40,029 nt of DNA from an uncultured bacterium (GCA_905215035.1 CAJMOJ010000008.1:1-40029), one strand, 5' to 3'; numbered from the stretch's first letter, positions 25,016 to 33,712 are shown. Translations and numbers: made by a program. Notes: a model not told the origin generated them from the letters alone.

Positions 25016-25262
25016 TACCACAACCATACCTTGATGCTTCAGGGACGATATTCTATTTGCGAACAAGCCACTAGGAGGGCATCTGCCTTTCATGCTTGTT
25101 CTCAAGAGCTTTTGATGTTCTTGTTCTTGCATCCGTATGGTTGTGGTGACCTTGGCGGATGTCCTCCTTATTGTAAATAGTGTCTAATGTGAACAAATTA
25201 GACTTTAGTTTAAGAGCTCCGCAGTAGGTCAGTAAGGGATGGCTGGATGCGGAGCTTTTGTT
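25016..25262 (+). ncRNA. Candidate structured non-coding RNA with interlocked helices
   Basis: A stretch of about 247 bases with its own promoter and terminator and no convincing protein. Strand A (ACCACAACCATAC, 25017-25029) is perfectly complementary to A' (25135-25147), 13 pairs. Strand B (AGGAGGGCATCTGCC, 25073-25087) pairs with B' (GGCGGATGTCCTCCT, 25154-25168), 15 pairs including two G-U. The order A-B-A'-B' means both helices together make a pseudoknot. A third hairpin GTCTAAT/ATTAGAC (25182-25203) follows, then the terminator. I do not recognise 4.5S, 6S, tmRNA, RNase P RNA or a known riboswitch. A 64-codon open frame at 24986-25180 has no ribosome site and starts before the predicted transcript. 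Whether it is a free RNA or a leader is unknown. Confidence 0.6.
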
Positions 25263-25263
25263 G
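25212..25263 (+). terminator. Terminator of the candidate RNA gene
   Basis: AAGAGCTCCGCA (25212-25223) pairs with TGCGGAGCTTTT (25248-25259) with one G-U pair, followed by GTTGTTCT. The 24-base loop is larger than usual. Confidence 0.75.
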
Positions 25264-25602
25264 TTCTATAGACGGCTTTCTATTCGGGCATAAAAGGAAA
25301 GAGGTGTTATGGATAAAGCCAATTTCCATCTATTTTGATGAGAGCTGTAATGTTGAAAACTAGCAGAAATGCTCTCTTCAAGGAAGGAAAACATTGATTG
25401 CGGCTGAAGTGCAATTAGAAGAGCGCATATAGGCGCAGTAGTTACGTAGAACAGTATTTTGTATTCAGCTATAGGCTATTAAACAAAACAAAATCTTTGC
25501 ATCTATGTAGCGAAACGAAACCGACAGTGCGTCTATTGGTAAGACGCGACAACCGGTAATGAAAAATAGGAAACTTTTAAATTAAATAGAAGGAGAGAAA
25601 AG
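25264..25602 (+). other. Gap upstream of the BspA-like gene
   Basis: No supported gene. A nine-codon frame (25309-25338) has a good ribosome site (AAAGGAAAGAGGTG), but it is too short to judge. The last 20 bases carry the GAAGGAG site of the next gene. No clear promoter was found. Confidence 0.3.
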
Positions 25603-27822
25603 GTGAACATAACAGCAAGAAGTGTTATCGCTTCTATTGTGACTTTTCTTCTGGTTTGGGCGATGGTTCCTTTTGCATGGGCGGATGAGAATGCGATAGA
25701 AGACAATTCCTTGAATGAGTCTTCTTGGGTTGAAAATAATGAACAAATACTTGCTTCTGCTGGAACTGAAGAAATGGAGGCAGCGGATCTTGAGGCTAGA
25801 GATGGAGCTACAGCGGATGTGCAAAAGACTGATGTAGTAGAGGGAGAATCAGCTAAAGCATTTTCTGAAGATGGAGTTTTATTGCAGGCTGATACAGTAA
25901 CTGCAACACCTGGCTGGGAGCTTATTGGAACTTGTGAATGGAGAACCGTTAATGGTGTACTCACTATTCGTCCTGCTGGTACCAACGGAGAGGGAAAACT
26001 ACCAAATCTGACGTCATCTGACACAGGAGAAATTTGGCCTTGGAACGAAGAGGAGTCAATTAATAGCTTTAATATCGATGGTTCAATAAAAGCTGATAAA
26101 AGTTTGTATCGTTTCTTTTCTACTCGTGGTTCTTCCCCTCAAGTTTTGGGGTTGGAAAATCTTGATACAACAGAAACCGAAAATATGGAAATGATGTTCA
26201 ATGGCGTGAATCTACAGGATATTAATCTATCCAAACTTAACACATCTAAAGTAAATAATATGCGTGGTATGTTTTGGGGAACTAAAGGTATTGAATACTT
26301 GGATTTCAGCTCATTTGATACTAAAAATGTTGAAGATATGAGCGAAATGTTTTGTTGTGCAAAAGGGAGTTCTCTTAATTTAAAAGGATTGGATACGTCC
26401 AATGTGAAATCCATGCTGGAGATGTTTCTTTTATGCAGTGGGCCAAACAGCCTCGATGTCTCTACTTTTAATACTTCTAAAGTAGAGAATATGTCTGAGA
26501 TGTTTGCTGCCACAACATTAAAAACTATTGTTTTTGGTACTTTTGATACTGGTAGTGTTAGAGATATGTCTGCAATGTTTGCTGGTTGTTATGATGATTA
26601 TGAGAACTCGGCATTTACTTCGTTGGATCTTTCTGGCTTTGATACCTCTAATGTTGAAACAATGCGATTTATGTTTTATGGAGTTCCCGAGTTAACAACT
26701 CTGGATCTCTCTGCTTTTAATACAGCTAAGGTGGTAGACGCATTAAATATTTTTGGGGATAAAATTAATCCCTCAAATCTAAATAAAATAACTGTTGGTA
26801 AGGATTTTACTTTACAGGAAAACGTCCCTGATAAAATTTGGTATAACAAAGAGGAGCAGAGCTTTACTCCTGCAACAATTCCTGTAGGCGTGGCTAATAC
26901 ATATGCAACATCAATGGATTTGTTTGATAATGCTGCTGCGAATAAGACGATTTCTTTAGATCAAAAGGAAAAGACTGTACGAGTGAATGACGATCCCTTT
27001 ACCTTGGTTGCAACTGTGTCGCCGGCAGATGTGGAAGATAAATCGATCGAATGGACTTCCTCAAATCCTTCAGTAGCAACGGTTAACGCTCAGGGAATAG
27101 TCACTCCACTTCAAAGTGGAACTACTATGATTACAGCACGTTCTGGTTTGGCTGCAGCTGTTTGCTATATCACAGTTACTCCTGCTTATATCAATACAAC
27201 TCCTGATTCTGTAGTGGAAGGCACCATCGCTATTCATGATGCCGAGCTAGCTAAGGAATTAGAGAATTATTCATTGCGGATTATTGATAATGATATTGAG
27301 AATTTGACTCCACTTGAGCAGGCAATTAAAGAAGTGTCAGACAACTGGGGTAATTCTAGCTATCTCGTCAATGTGTTTGATATTGATTTAGTGAACAATA
27401 CGACGGGTGATGTGTATAAGTGGACTTCAAATCATCGTATTACTTTGGGAATAAAAATGAATGAAGAGCTACAAGAGCTTGCTGAGACGCATAACTTTAA
27501 TGTGTGGTATGTGGGTGAAGCTTTAACCGAGCAGACACTTGGCAAGGTTGTTGAAGAGAGAATGTCGTGGATAGATCAGGGCATCCTATATTTCGACTCA
27601 AATCATCTGAGCACTTATGCAGTATCTGCTACTTTAAAACCAGCAGATACACCAGCAAATGCACCAGCTAGTGTTGCGACTGATACAGAAGCATCCGTCC
27701 TTGCGAAAACTGCAGACAATTCGTCCAATATGGTAATGACGTTGGGTCTCGCAGGACTTGCATCATTATTGGTTTTGGGCGGAACTTCTGCATATCAATT
27801 ACGTCGTCGTAATAGCAAATAG
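25603..27822 (+). CDS. BspA-like (DUF285-type LRR) surface protein with Big_2 domain
   Basis: A 739-aa exported wall protein. Residues 1-27 are a signal peptide ending FAWA. Residues ~150-420 hold DUF285/BspA-type repeats of about 24-30 residues of the form 'LDLSGFDTSNVETMRFMFYG', usually adhesive. Residues ~445-525 are a bacterial Ig-like (Big_2) domain with IEWTSSNPSVATVN..GIVTPLQSGTTMITA. The C-terminus is LAKTAD (700-705), a hydrophobic helix and RRRNSK, the layout of a sortase signal but with Ala where LPXTG/LAXTG has Gly. The start is GTG, after GAAGGAG. Base composition is more AT-rich than the flanks, which fits a surface gene gained by transfer. It ends at its own terminator. Confidence 0.88.
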   Translation: MNITARSVIASIVTFLLVWAMVPFAWADENAIEDNSLNESSWVENNEQILASAGTEEMEAADLEARDGATADVQKTDVVEGESAKAFSEDGVLLQADTVTATPGWELIGTCEWRTVNGVLTIRPAGTNGEGKLPNLTSSDTGEIWPWNEEESINSFNIDGSIKADKSLYRFFSTRGSSPQVLGLENLDTTETENMEMMFNGVNLQDINLSKLNTSKVNNMRGMFWGTKGIEYLDFSSFDTKNVEDMSEMFCCAKGSSLNLKGLDTSNVKSMLEMFLLCSGPNSLDVSTFNTSKVENMSEMFAATTLKTIVFGTFDTGSVRDMSAMFAGCYDDYENSAFTSLDLSGFDTSNVETMRFMFYGVPELTTLDLSAFNTAKVVDALNIFGDKINPSNLNKITVGKDFTLQENVPDKIWYNKEEQSFTPATIPVGVANTYATSMDLFDNAAANKTISLDQKEKTVRVNDDPFTLVATVSPADVEDKSIEWTSSNPSVATVNAQGIVTPLQSGTTMITARSGLAAAVCYITVTPAYINTTPDSVVEGTIAIHDAELAKELENYSLRIIDNDIENLTPLEQAIKEVSDNWGNSSYLVNVFDIDLVNNTTGDVYKWTSNHRITLGIKMNEELQELAETHNFNVWYVGEALTEQTLGKVVEERMSWIDQGILYFDSNHLSTYAVSATLKPADTPANAPASVATDTEASVLAKTADNSSNMVMTLGLAGLASLLVLGGTSAYQLRRRNSK

Positions 27823-27856
27823 TTTGTAAATTAGAAATGTAAGCGGAGACTTGAGG

Positions 27857-27883
27857 GCCAGGATCTACTGATCCTGGCTTTTT
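27857..27883 (+). terminator. Rho-independent terminator of the BspA-like gene
   Basis: GCCAGGATC (27857-27865) and GATCCTGGC (27870-27878) are perfectly complementary around TACT, followed by five T. Confidence 0.93.
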
Positions 27884-28029
27884 AAATGGTGGAGTAATTA
27901 AGGCAACTAATCTAAACGAAGCATAATCAACTATTGGTTGATTGGCGCATGGTAAAGGTATAGAGATACTCGCTTGTTTTCTTATAGGCAGTGCTTGGAT
28001 AATTACCTATAAGAGACCAAGGAGTTGAA

Positions 28030-28984
28030 ATGGATAGAACAAGTATCTCTCAAAATCTTAGTGCTTTGCGTGCTCAAAGCGGCATGACCCAAAAAGGTTG
28101 CGGCTCTTTTTAAAGAAAGTAGCAATGAGGCGCTTTTGTATGTGCAAGATCAAGCGCGACAGCATTGGTCAGACCTATCGGTATTAAAAGCATTAGCGCT
28201 TACAGCGTTTTCTTGTTTACCTGAATTGGAAGGGTCTCACGATAAGCCTTTAGGAGGGAAAGCTTACGAATGTGCCGTTGTAATAGAAAGGCTTTATCGG
28301 CGTATTGTCGCGCTTCAGTCCGAAGGGGAGGTGTCGCAAGATGATCTTTCATTTCTCGCTTCGCTCTTGTTGATGCTTGGAAAAGAAGATGAAGCAGTGG
28401 AGATCGTCGAACCTTTTATTCCTCGCGAGCCAAATATGGCGCCGATGCTTTTGGTTTCCGTGTACGCACAAAATGGTCAGAACGAACAAGCAATTGCGTT
28501 CGCTGAACGTGCTCTGCTGATTTCATTAATTGATGCGTGTACTAGGCTACAAATACTGTCCAATTTATGTTGTGGTGATGATGAGCGCATGGAGGAGATA
28601 ATGCGGCTTGCGCGATATTTGCAATTTTCGGAGGACTACATTGTGCTGTTCCCGACCTTACTACCTTCAGTATATTGTGATGCGGCTCGATTGGCGCTGA
28701 TGAATAATGAGGTTGATGCTGGCTTGGAGCGATTGAACAAATTTGTTCAGTGTTTAAAGCAAAGTTGCGAGGTGATGAGTCATCCACCAGTGCCGCTACT
28801 CTTTAATGAAGTTCGTGATCTTTTATGGTCTGAAGAGACTGAAGACATTAAAGAGGCACGATGTGAAGCGCGTCAACAATATGCTTTGGTATATAGCGAG
28901 CAGTTGAAAACTGACGCGATTTGGGAGTCTGTTCGTGGCGATGAGCGGTTTGTGAAGGTAATCAGTGAGATTGAGGGTATTTGA
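28030..28984 (+). pseudogene. Broken XRE-type regulator with TPR-like C-terminal domain
   Basis: An ATG at 28030 with a good AAGGAG site starts MDRTSISQNLSALRAQSGMTQ, the first helix of an XRE helix-turn-helix, but the frame stops at TAA 28111-28113. Dropping one base of the A-run at 28091-28095, or adding two, restores a frame that continues VAALFKES and then 28121-28984 without a stop. Even so, the recognition helix and the rest of the HTH are missing: the text jumps from VAALFKES to SNEALLYVQDQARQHW. The ~280-residue remainder is helical, with TPR-like pairs (GKEDEAVEIVEPF, GQNEQAIAFAERAL), as in clostridial-type XRE-TPR regulators. The gene thus seems to carry both a frameshift and an internal deletion. 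A separate C-terminal protein starting at TTG 28136 cannot be excluded. Confidence 0.72.
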
Positions 28985-29040
28985 AGGGTAAATGGTTTTG
29001 AAGCTAAAAGCGTCATTGAAGAGATCTTATGATAAATGCT

Positions 29041-29090
29041 TGCTATAGTTTGCTATAAATTGCTATAGTTTGCTATAAATTGCTATAAAA
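29041..29090 (+). repeat. Five 10-bp tandem repeats resembling extended -10 elements
   Basis: TGCTATAGTT, TGCTATAAAT, TGCTATAGTT, TGCTATAAAT and TGCTATAAAA follow each other without a gap. Each contains TGcTATA, close to the extended -10 sequence TGnTATAAT, and all lie on the same face of the helix. The array ends 28 bases before the ATPase start codon, so it almost certainly overlaps its promoter. Confidence 0.85.
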
Positions 29091-29118
29091 CATTCTCGAA
29101 ATTTGAACGTAGGTAGTT

Positions 29119-30213
29119 ATGAATCCGTTTAAACCAACTGCAGGTAAAATGCCCCCAGAACTTATTGGACGAGATTCCATTATTGAGGATTTTATTGATG
29201 GGATTGAAAACGGTGTTGGCGCACCAGAACGTTTGATGCGCCTTACAGGTGCTCGTGGTATGGGTAAGACGGTTCTATTAAATGAATTGGGGCGTATTGT
29301 TAAAGACAAAGGCTGGCTTGTAATTGACGAAATTGCAACTCCAGGATTATGTACACGGATATTGGAAGAATTAACTTCTCGAAATCAATTGGCATCTATG
29401 CACTTTAATCCATCGGTATTAGGAATTAGTTTAGGTAGTGTAGAAATTGAACGTGCTTCACTAAATCTGCGTAAGAGTATGGTGAATTATCTTAAGGGCA
29501 ACAAATCAGGGCTTCTGATAACGCTTGATGAGGTTCAAGATGTAACTATTGATGAAGTGCGAGCATTATCTGTAGCTATTCAGCAAGTAATAGGAGAAGA
29601 TTTAAATATCGCATTTGTTTTTGCTGGGCTTCCATCTATGGTGGATCATGTCGTAAACGCAAAGGCGCTTACATTTCTTCGCAGAGCACTTCCAGAAGAT
29701 TTGATTCCACTATGGCCTGAGGACGTTAAGCAATCCTTTTTAGAAACAATTGCAGACTCGGGTATGAATATATCAGAAGATGCAGCTGAATATATGACCG
29801 AAGCTTCTGCAGGCTACCCTTTTATGGTGCAGCTTGTTGGCTACTATACTTGGAAGTCTGCTTCAAAACGAAACTCTGGAATCATCGAGCTTGATGATGC
29901 AGTATCTGGAGCAGAAACAGCTCGTATTCGGTTCGATCGCATGGTTATTGAACCAGCTATTCAGAATCTTCCAGCTACTCTATTAACTTATCTTATTGCA
30001 ATGGCAGAAGATAAAGGAGCTCCTAGCAAAGTAGGGATGGTGGCAGAAAGGCTTGGCAAAGATCTTACTGCACTAAGTTCATATCGGAGTCGATTAATTA
30101 AAGAAAATATCATTGAATCTCGTATGCGTGGAGAAGTGGAATTTGTTATCCCGTACATGGCGGATTACCTAAATGAACACTATTCAATATTGATTGATGA
30201 GATGAATTATTAA
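29119..30213 (+). CDS. Orphan AAA/STAND-type ATPase with C-terminal winged helix
   Basis: A 364-aa cytoplasmic P-loop ATPase. Walker A is GARGMGKT (44-51); Walker B is LLITLDEVQD (132-141). The following GLPSMVDHVV and FLRRALPEDLIPLWPED segments match the sensor and 'arginine' region of the AAA_16/ATPase_2 group. The last ~90 residues (AMAEDKGAPSKVGMVAERLGK..SRLIKENIIES) look like a winged helix that could bind DNA. No nuclease, toxin or receptor domain is fused to it. It stands alone behind an unusual repeat promoter and a degraded regulator, and no partner gene is close. Its role is unknown; defence, regulation or mobile-element remnant are all possible. The ribosome site is weak. Confidence 0.82.
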   Translation: MNPFKPTAGKMPPELIGRDSIIEDFIDGIENGVGAPERLMRLTGARGMGKTVLLNELGRIVKDKGWLVIDEIATPGLCTRILEELTSRNQLASMHFNPSVLGISLGSVEIERASLNLRKSMVNYLKGNKSGLLITLDEVQDVTIDEVRALSVAIQQVIGEDLNIAFVFAGLPSMVDHVVNAKALTFLRRALPEDLIPLWPEDVKQSFLETIADSGMNISEDAAEYMTEASAGYPFMVQLVGYYTWKSASKRNSGIIELDDAVSGAETARIRFDRMVIEPAIQNLPATLLTYLIAMAEDKGAPSKVGMVAERLGKDLTALSSYRSRLIKENIIESRMRGEVEFVIPYMADYLNEHYSILIDEMNY

Positions 30214-30289
30214 AATCAACCAATGTCTCGTACTGTCCATTCGCCTCAATAGCAAATAACGAGAGATGCAATTCCTTTCACGATCCTCC

Positions 30290-30316
30290 AAAAAATGCCG
30301 AGAGATAACTCTCGGC
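30290..30316 (-). terminator. Rho-independent terminator of metA (minus strand)
   Basis: GCCGAGAG (30297-30304) is complementary to CTCTCGGC (30309-30316) around ATAA. The A-run at 30290-30295 becomes a T-run on the minus strand, so the direction fits metA, whose stop is 110 bases away. Confidence 0.85.
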
Positions 30317-30426
30317 GACTTGGTGGAAGCTTAATAAGCCTCTTTGCTATGTATATCAAATATGTTGGATCGGCGTCAATTGGTATGGCGCAAGTAGTAA
30401 AATCCCCAGCAGAATCAGGTCATTTG

Positions 30427-31350
30427 CTATTTACGGAAGAGATCACGCAGGTCGTATGGCGTGGTCTGATAGACGTAGTAGTTAAGCCAGTTGGTGTAGA
30501 TGAGCTGGCCGGCTGATCTCCAATTGCAGATGGGCTCCTGGGTAGGATCATCGTTGGGGAAGTAATGTTCAGGGACAGCAGGATCAAGCCCTTTAGCCTC
30601 ATCGCGAAGATATTCTTCTTTTAACGTATCACGGCTATATTCCATGTGACCAAAGACAAAGAAGTGGCGTGAGTCGGTGCTTTTTACAATGGCTACGCCG
30701 GACTCGTCGGATTCAGCAATAATTTCAAGTTCAGGGCAAGCGAGCACATCGGCAGCTTTGATCTCGGTGTTGCGTGAATGAGGCATGTAGAGAACATCGT
30801 TCACGCCGCGCACCAGAGGGGATGAGGACTTTAAGATCTTGTGCGGATACACACCGGAGAGCTTTTGGGGAAGCGTATACTTGGGCACGCCGTAGTGATA
30901 ATAGATGCCAGCCTGCGCACCCCAGCAAATATAGAACGTTGAGAAGACATGCGTTTTGGTCCACTCAAAAATCTCGCAGAGTTCAGGCCAATAATCGACA
31001 TCCTCGAATTGCATTTTCTCTACTGGAGCGCCGGTGATGATCATGCCGTCATAGTGCTTGTTGCGGATATCGTCTAAGGAAATATAGAAGGATTCAAGGT
31101 GTTCACTGGGAACATGAGTTGATTGATGGCTAATAGTCTGAAGAAGGTCAATCTCTACTTGAAGAGGAGAGTTGGAGAGCTTACGCAGGATTTGTGTTTC
31201 GGTCTCAATTTTGGTGGGCATGAGATTTAGAATGAGCACGCGCAAGGGACGAATGTCCTGATGGATTGCGCGGTGCTCGGTCATGACAAAGATATTTTCA
31301 CTCTCAAGAACACTGGTTGCAGGTAGGGCATTAGGAATGCGAATGGGCAT
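30427..31350 (-). CDS. metAA: Homoserine O-acetyltransferase (MetA family, acetyl type)
   Basis: A 307-aa enzyme that acylates the hydroxyl of homoserine, the first step to methionine. The nucleophile is C142 in FYICWGAQAG, and the histidine-glutamate pair is in FGHMEYS. Residue 111, the known acyl-donor switch in MetA proteins, is Glu (GAPVEKM), which in Bacillus cereus MetA goes with acetyl-CoA; E. coli has Gly there and uses succinyl-CoA. So the product should be O-acetylhomoserine, the substrate of the divergent metY. GAAAGG lies 8 bases before the ATG. I see no SAM riboswitch in the 283-base metA-metY gap. Confidence 0.93.
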   Translation of the reverse strand: MPIRIPNALPATSVLESENIFVMTEHRAIHQDIRPLRVLILNLMPTKIETETQILRKLSNSPLQVEIDLLQTISHQSTHVPSEHLESFYISLDDIRNKHYDGMIITGAPVEKMQFEDVDYWPELCEIFEWTKTHVFSTFYICWGAQAGIYYHYGVPKYTLPQKLSGVYPHKILKSSSPLVRGVNDVLYMPHSRNTEIKAADVLACPELEIIAESDESGVAIVKSTDSRHFFVFGHMEYSRDTLKEEYLRDEAKGLDPAVPEHYFPNDDPTQEPICNWRSAGQLIYTNWLNYYVYQTTPYDLRDLFRK

Positions 31351-31633
31351 ATCGTCAACCTTTCAAAAGAGATTGCGTAGTTGGCGCAGATGAGGTAATT
31401 GCGCGCGGGCGGTTTTTACTGATTTTTTAGTATTTGTTTAAGTATTAGTGCATTGTACTGGTCTTTTACATAGCGTGACAAGGGAATTTGCGATGCTTTT
31501 GTTGACGGTGGTTATAGATTAGATCGGTAATGAGGTATCGGTAAGATGGATAATCCATTCATTTAGTCGTGGCGGCTTGTGCGAGCAAGTTTGATTAGGA
31601 TAGAAAACCAGATATTTATGGAAAGGAAAAAGA

Positions 31634-32929
31634 ATGCCTGGTATTGGAACTGAATGTGTACAAGCTGGTTATCAACCTGAAAGTGGAGAGCCACGCCAAG
31701 TACCTATTATTCAATCGACTACCTTTAAATATGATACGTCCGAGCATATGGGAAAGCTCTTTGACTTGGAAGAGTCGGGCTATTTCTATACGCGTCTTCA
31801 AAATCCCACCAATGATGCCGTTGCTGCAAAGATTGCTGCTCTTGAAGGTGGCACGGCTGCCATGTTGACCTCATCTGGTCAGGCTGCCAATTTCTATGCT
31901 GTGTTTAATATTGCAGGTGCGGGAGATCATATTGTTGCGTCATCAGCAATTTATGGTGGTACGTATAATTTATTTGCTCATACCATGGCTCGCATGGGTC
32001 TTGAAACTACCTTTGTTACTCCTGATTGCACGGATGAAGAACTTGAGGCAGCATTCAAATCCAACACCAAAGCAGTATTTGGTGAGACCATTGCAAACCC
32101 TGCACTTTCCGTTTTGGATATTGAGCGCTTTGCTAAGGCGGCGCATGTTCATGGTGTGCCACTGATTATTGACAATACGTTCCCCACGCCGGTGAACTGT
32201 CGTCCTATTGAGTGGGGTGCTGATATTGTGACGCATTCAACTACCAAGTATATGGATGGCCACGGTGCTGCTGTTGGTGGAGCCATTGTTGATTCAGGAA
32301 ACTTTGATTGGAATGCTCACGCAGATAAGTTCCCTGGACTCACGACACCTGATGAGACCTATCATGGCGTGACCTATACTGAGCGTTTTGGCTTAGGTGG
32401 AGCATTTATCACCAAGGCTACAGCTCAGTTGATGCGTGACTTTGGCTCAATCCAATCGCCTCAAAATGCATTCTTGCTTAACTTTGGTCTTGAGGATTTG
32501 CATTTGCGCATGAAGCGCCACTGTGAGAATGGCCAGGCCGTTGCTGAGTTCTTGCATGATCATCCAAAAGTTTCTTGGGTACGTTATTGCGGTCTTCCTG
32601 ATGATGAATACTATGAGCTCGCACAAAAGTATCTACCTAATGGATCATGCGGCGTTGTAAGTTTTGGTGTTAAGGGTGGACGCGCGGCTGCTGAGCAGTT
32701 CATGTCACACTTGCAGTTGGCTCAAATTGCAACACATGTTGCCGATGCTCGTACGTGTGTTTTGCATCCTGCGAATGCGACCCATCGCCAGATGAATGAT
32801 GAGGAGCTTGAGGCTGCTGGTATTAGTGCGGATTTGATTCGTTTTTCTTGTGGTATTGAAGATACGCAAGATTTGATTAATGATATTGCTCAGGCGCTTG
32901 ATGCGGTAAGCGAGGTAGCAGGCGCATAG
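31634..32929 (+). CDS. metY: O-acetylhomoserine sulfhydrylase
   Basis: A 431-aa PLP enzyme of the Cys/Met metabolism family that joins sulfide to O-acetylhomoserine to give homocysteine. The PLP lysine is K205 in THSTTKYMDGHG. Early segments YTRLQNPTNDAVAAKIAALEGG and TSSGQAA and the late HPANATHRQM region fit MetY more than cystathionine gamma-synthase, and the length (431 instead of ~390) agrees. GGAAAGGA precedes the ATG. With acetyl-type MetA divergent and hom upstream, the window encodes a direct sulfhydrylation route to methionine. No terminator is visible after it. Confidence 0.92.
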   Translation: MPGIGTECVQAGYQPESGEPRQVPIIQSTTFKYDTSEHMGKLFDLEESGYFYTRLQNPTNDAVAAKIAALEGGTAAMLTSSGQAANFYAVFNIAGAGDHIVASSAIYGGTYNLFAHTMARMGLETTFVTPDCTDEELEAAFKSNTKAVFGETIANPALSVLDIERFAKAAHVHGVPLIIDNTFPTPVNCRPIEWGADIVTHSTTKYMDGHGAAVGGAIVDSGNFDWNAHADKFPGLTTPDETYHGVTYTERFGLGGAFITKATAQLMRDFGSIQSPQNAFLLNFGLEDLHLRMKRHCENGQAVAEFLHDHPKVSWVRYCGLPDDEYYELAQKYLPNGSCGVVSFGVKGGRAAAEQFMSHLQLAQIATHVADARTCVLHPANATHRQMNDEELEAAGISADLIRFSCGIEDTQDLINDIAQALDAVSEVAGA

Positions 32930-33053
32930 TTAGCGTGCGCTGAGCTCTTGAACTTGCTGCAAGCTTATTGGTGCTTGTTGGATTCTTGGGCTTGCTAACG
33001 CATAGTTGACTTGCGGATGCGCGTAGCTGTCATGAAAGGGCATGGGGGATGTC

Positions 33054-33710
33054 ATGAAGATTGTCATTTTGAACGGATCGCCACGTAAGGAATGCACGTA
33101 TACGGCACTACAAGAGGCAGCTACGGTGTTTGCCGATGCGGGTATCGACGTTGATTTTGTCAATCTGGGCACCAAGCCTGTTCGAGGGTGCATTGGTTGC
33201 AATAAGTGCAGAACCGAAAAGCTAGGATGCTGCATTTTTAAGGATGATCTTACCAATGATTTAATTGAGCGTGTGGCAGCGGCCGATGCGTTTTTGGTAG
33301 GAAGTCCTGTTTATTATGCAGGCATGAACGGTGCGCTTAAAGCCGTGCTTGATAGGATGTTTTATGCTGCGGGCCATAGATTTATGTATAAGCCCGCAGC
33401 TGCTTTAGTTTCAACGCGTCGTGCTGGAGCAACGACGGCGATTGATGAGATCTTGAAGTACTTTACGCTCTACAATATGCCGGTGGTGAGCTCATGTTAT
33501 TGGCCGATGGTGCATGGTGAAGATGCCTCACAAATCTATCAGGATGAAGAGGGTATCTATACCGTGCGATTACTCGCAAGCAACATGGTTTGGATGATGA
33601 AATCTCTGGAAGCGGCACACGCTGCCGGCATTGAAACACCTCATCCGACGGGTCGCCCCATGACGAATTTTATCGATCCGCGGGGAAATAGGATTGAGCT
33701 GGATAAATAG
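33054..33710 (+). CDS. Flavodoxin-fold NAD(P)H oxidoreductase, iron-sulfur flavoprotein type
   Basis: A 218-aa FMN-binding reductase. MKIVILNGSPRK is the phosphate-binding start of the fold, and GSPVYYAGMNGALKAVLDR is the second FMN contact. A cysteine cluster at C46, C49, C52, C59 and C60 (GCIGCNKC..GCC) follows the pattern of iron-sulfur flavoproteins, so a 4Fe-4S centre is possible. I chose ATG 33054 over 33042 because it begins at the conserved motif and has GGGGG five bases upstream. ybaK begins 3 bases after its stop, so the two are co-translated. The electron acceptor is unknown. Confidence 0.85.
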   Translation: MKIVILNGSPRKECTYTALQEAATVFADAGIDVDFVNLGTKPVRGCIGCNKCRTEKLGCCIFKDDLTNDLIERVAAADAFLVGSPVYYAGMNGALKAVLDRMFYAAGHRFMYKPAAALVSTRRAGATTAIDEILKYFTLYNMPVVSSCYWPMVHGEDASQIYQDEEGIYTVRLLASNMVWMMKSLEAAHAAGIETPHPTGRPMTNFIDPRGNRIELDK

Positions 33711-33712
33711 GT

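Noticed and set aside
24986..25180. 64-aa open frame over the candidate RNA gene
   Set aside because: Its start lies at the -35 element, before the predicted transcript start, it has no Shine-Dalgarno site, and the helices explain the sequence better.
28080..28115. Programmed frameshift in the XRE gene
   Set aside because: The required change is +1 or -2 at an A-run without a proper slippery heptamer in frame, and the HTH would still lack its recognition helix; decay is simpler.
30295..30516. 73-aa plus-strand open frame at the end of metA
   Set aside because: It starts inside the metA terminator hairpin and runs antisense into metA.
31351..31633. SAM riboswitch or T-box in the metA-metY gap
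   Set aside because: I could not find the conserved core sequences or a leader terminator there.
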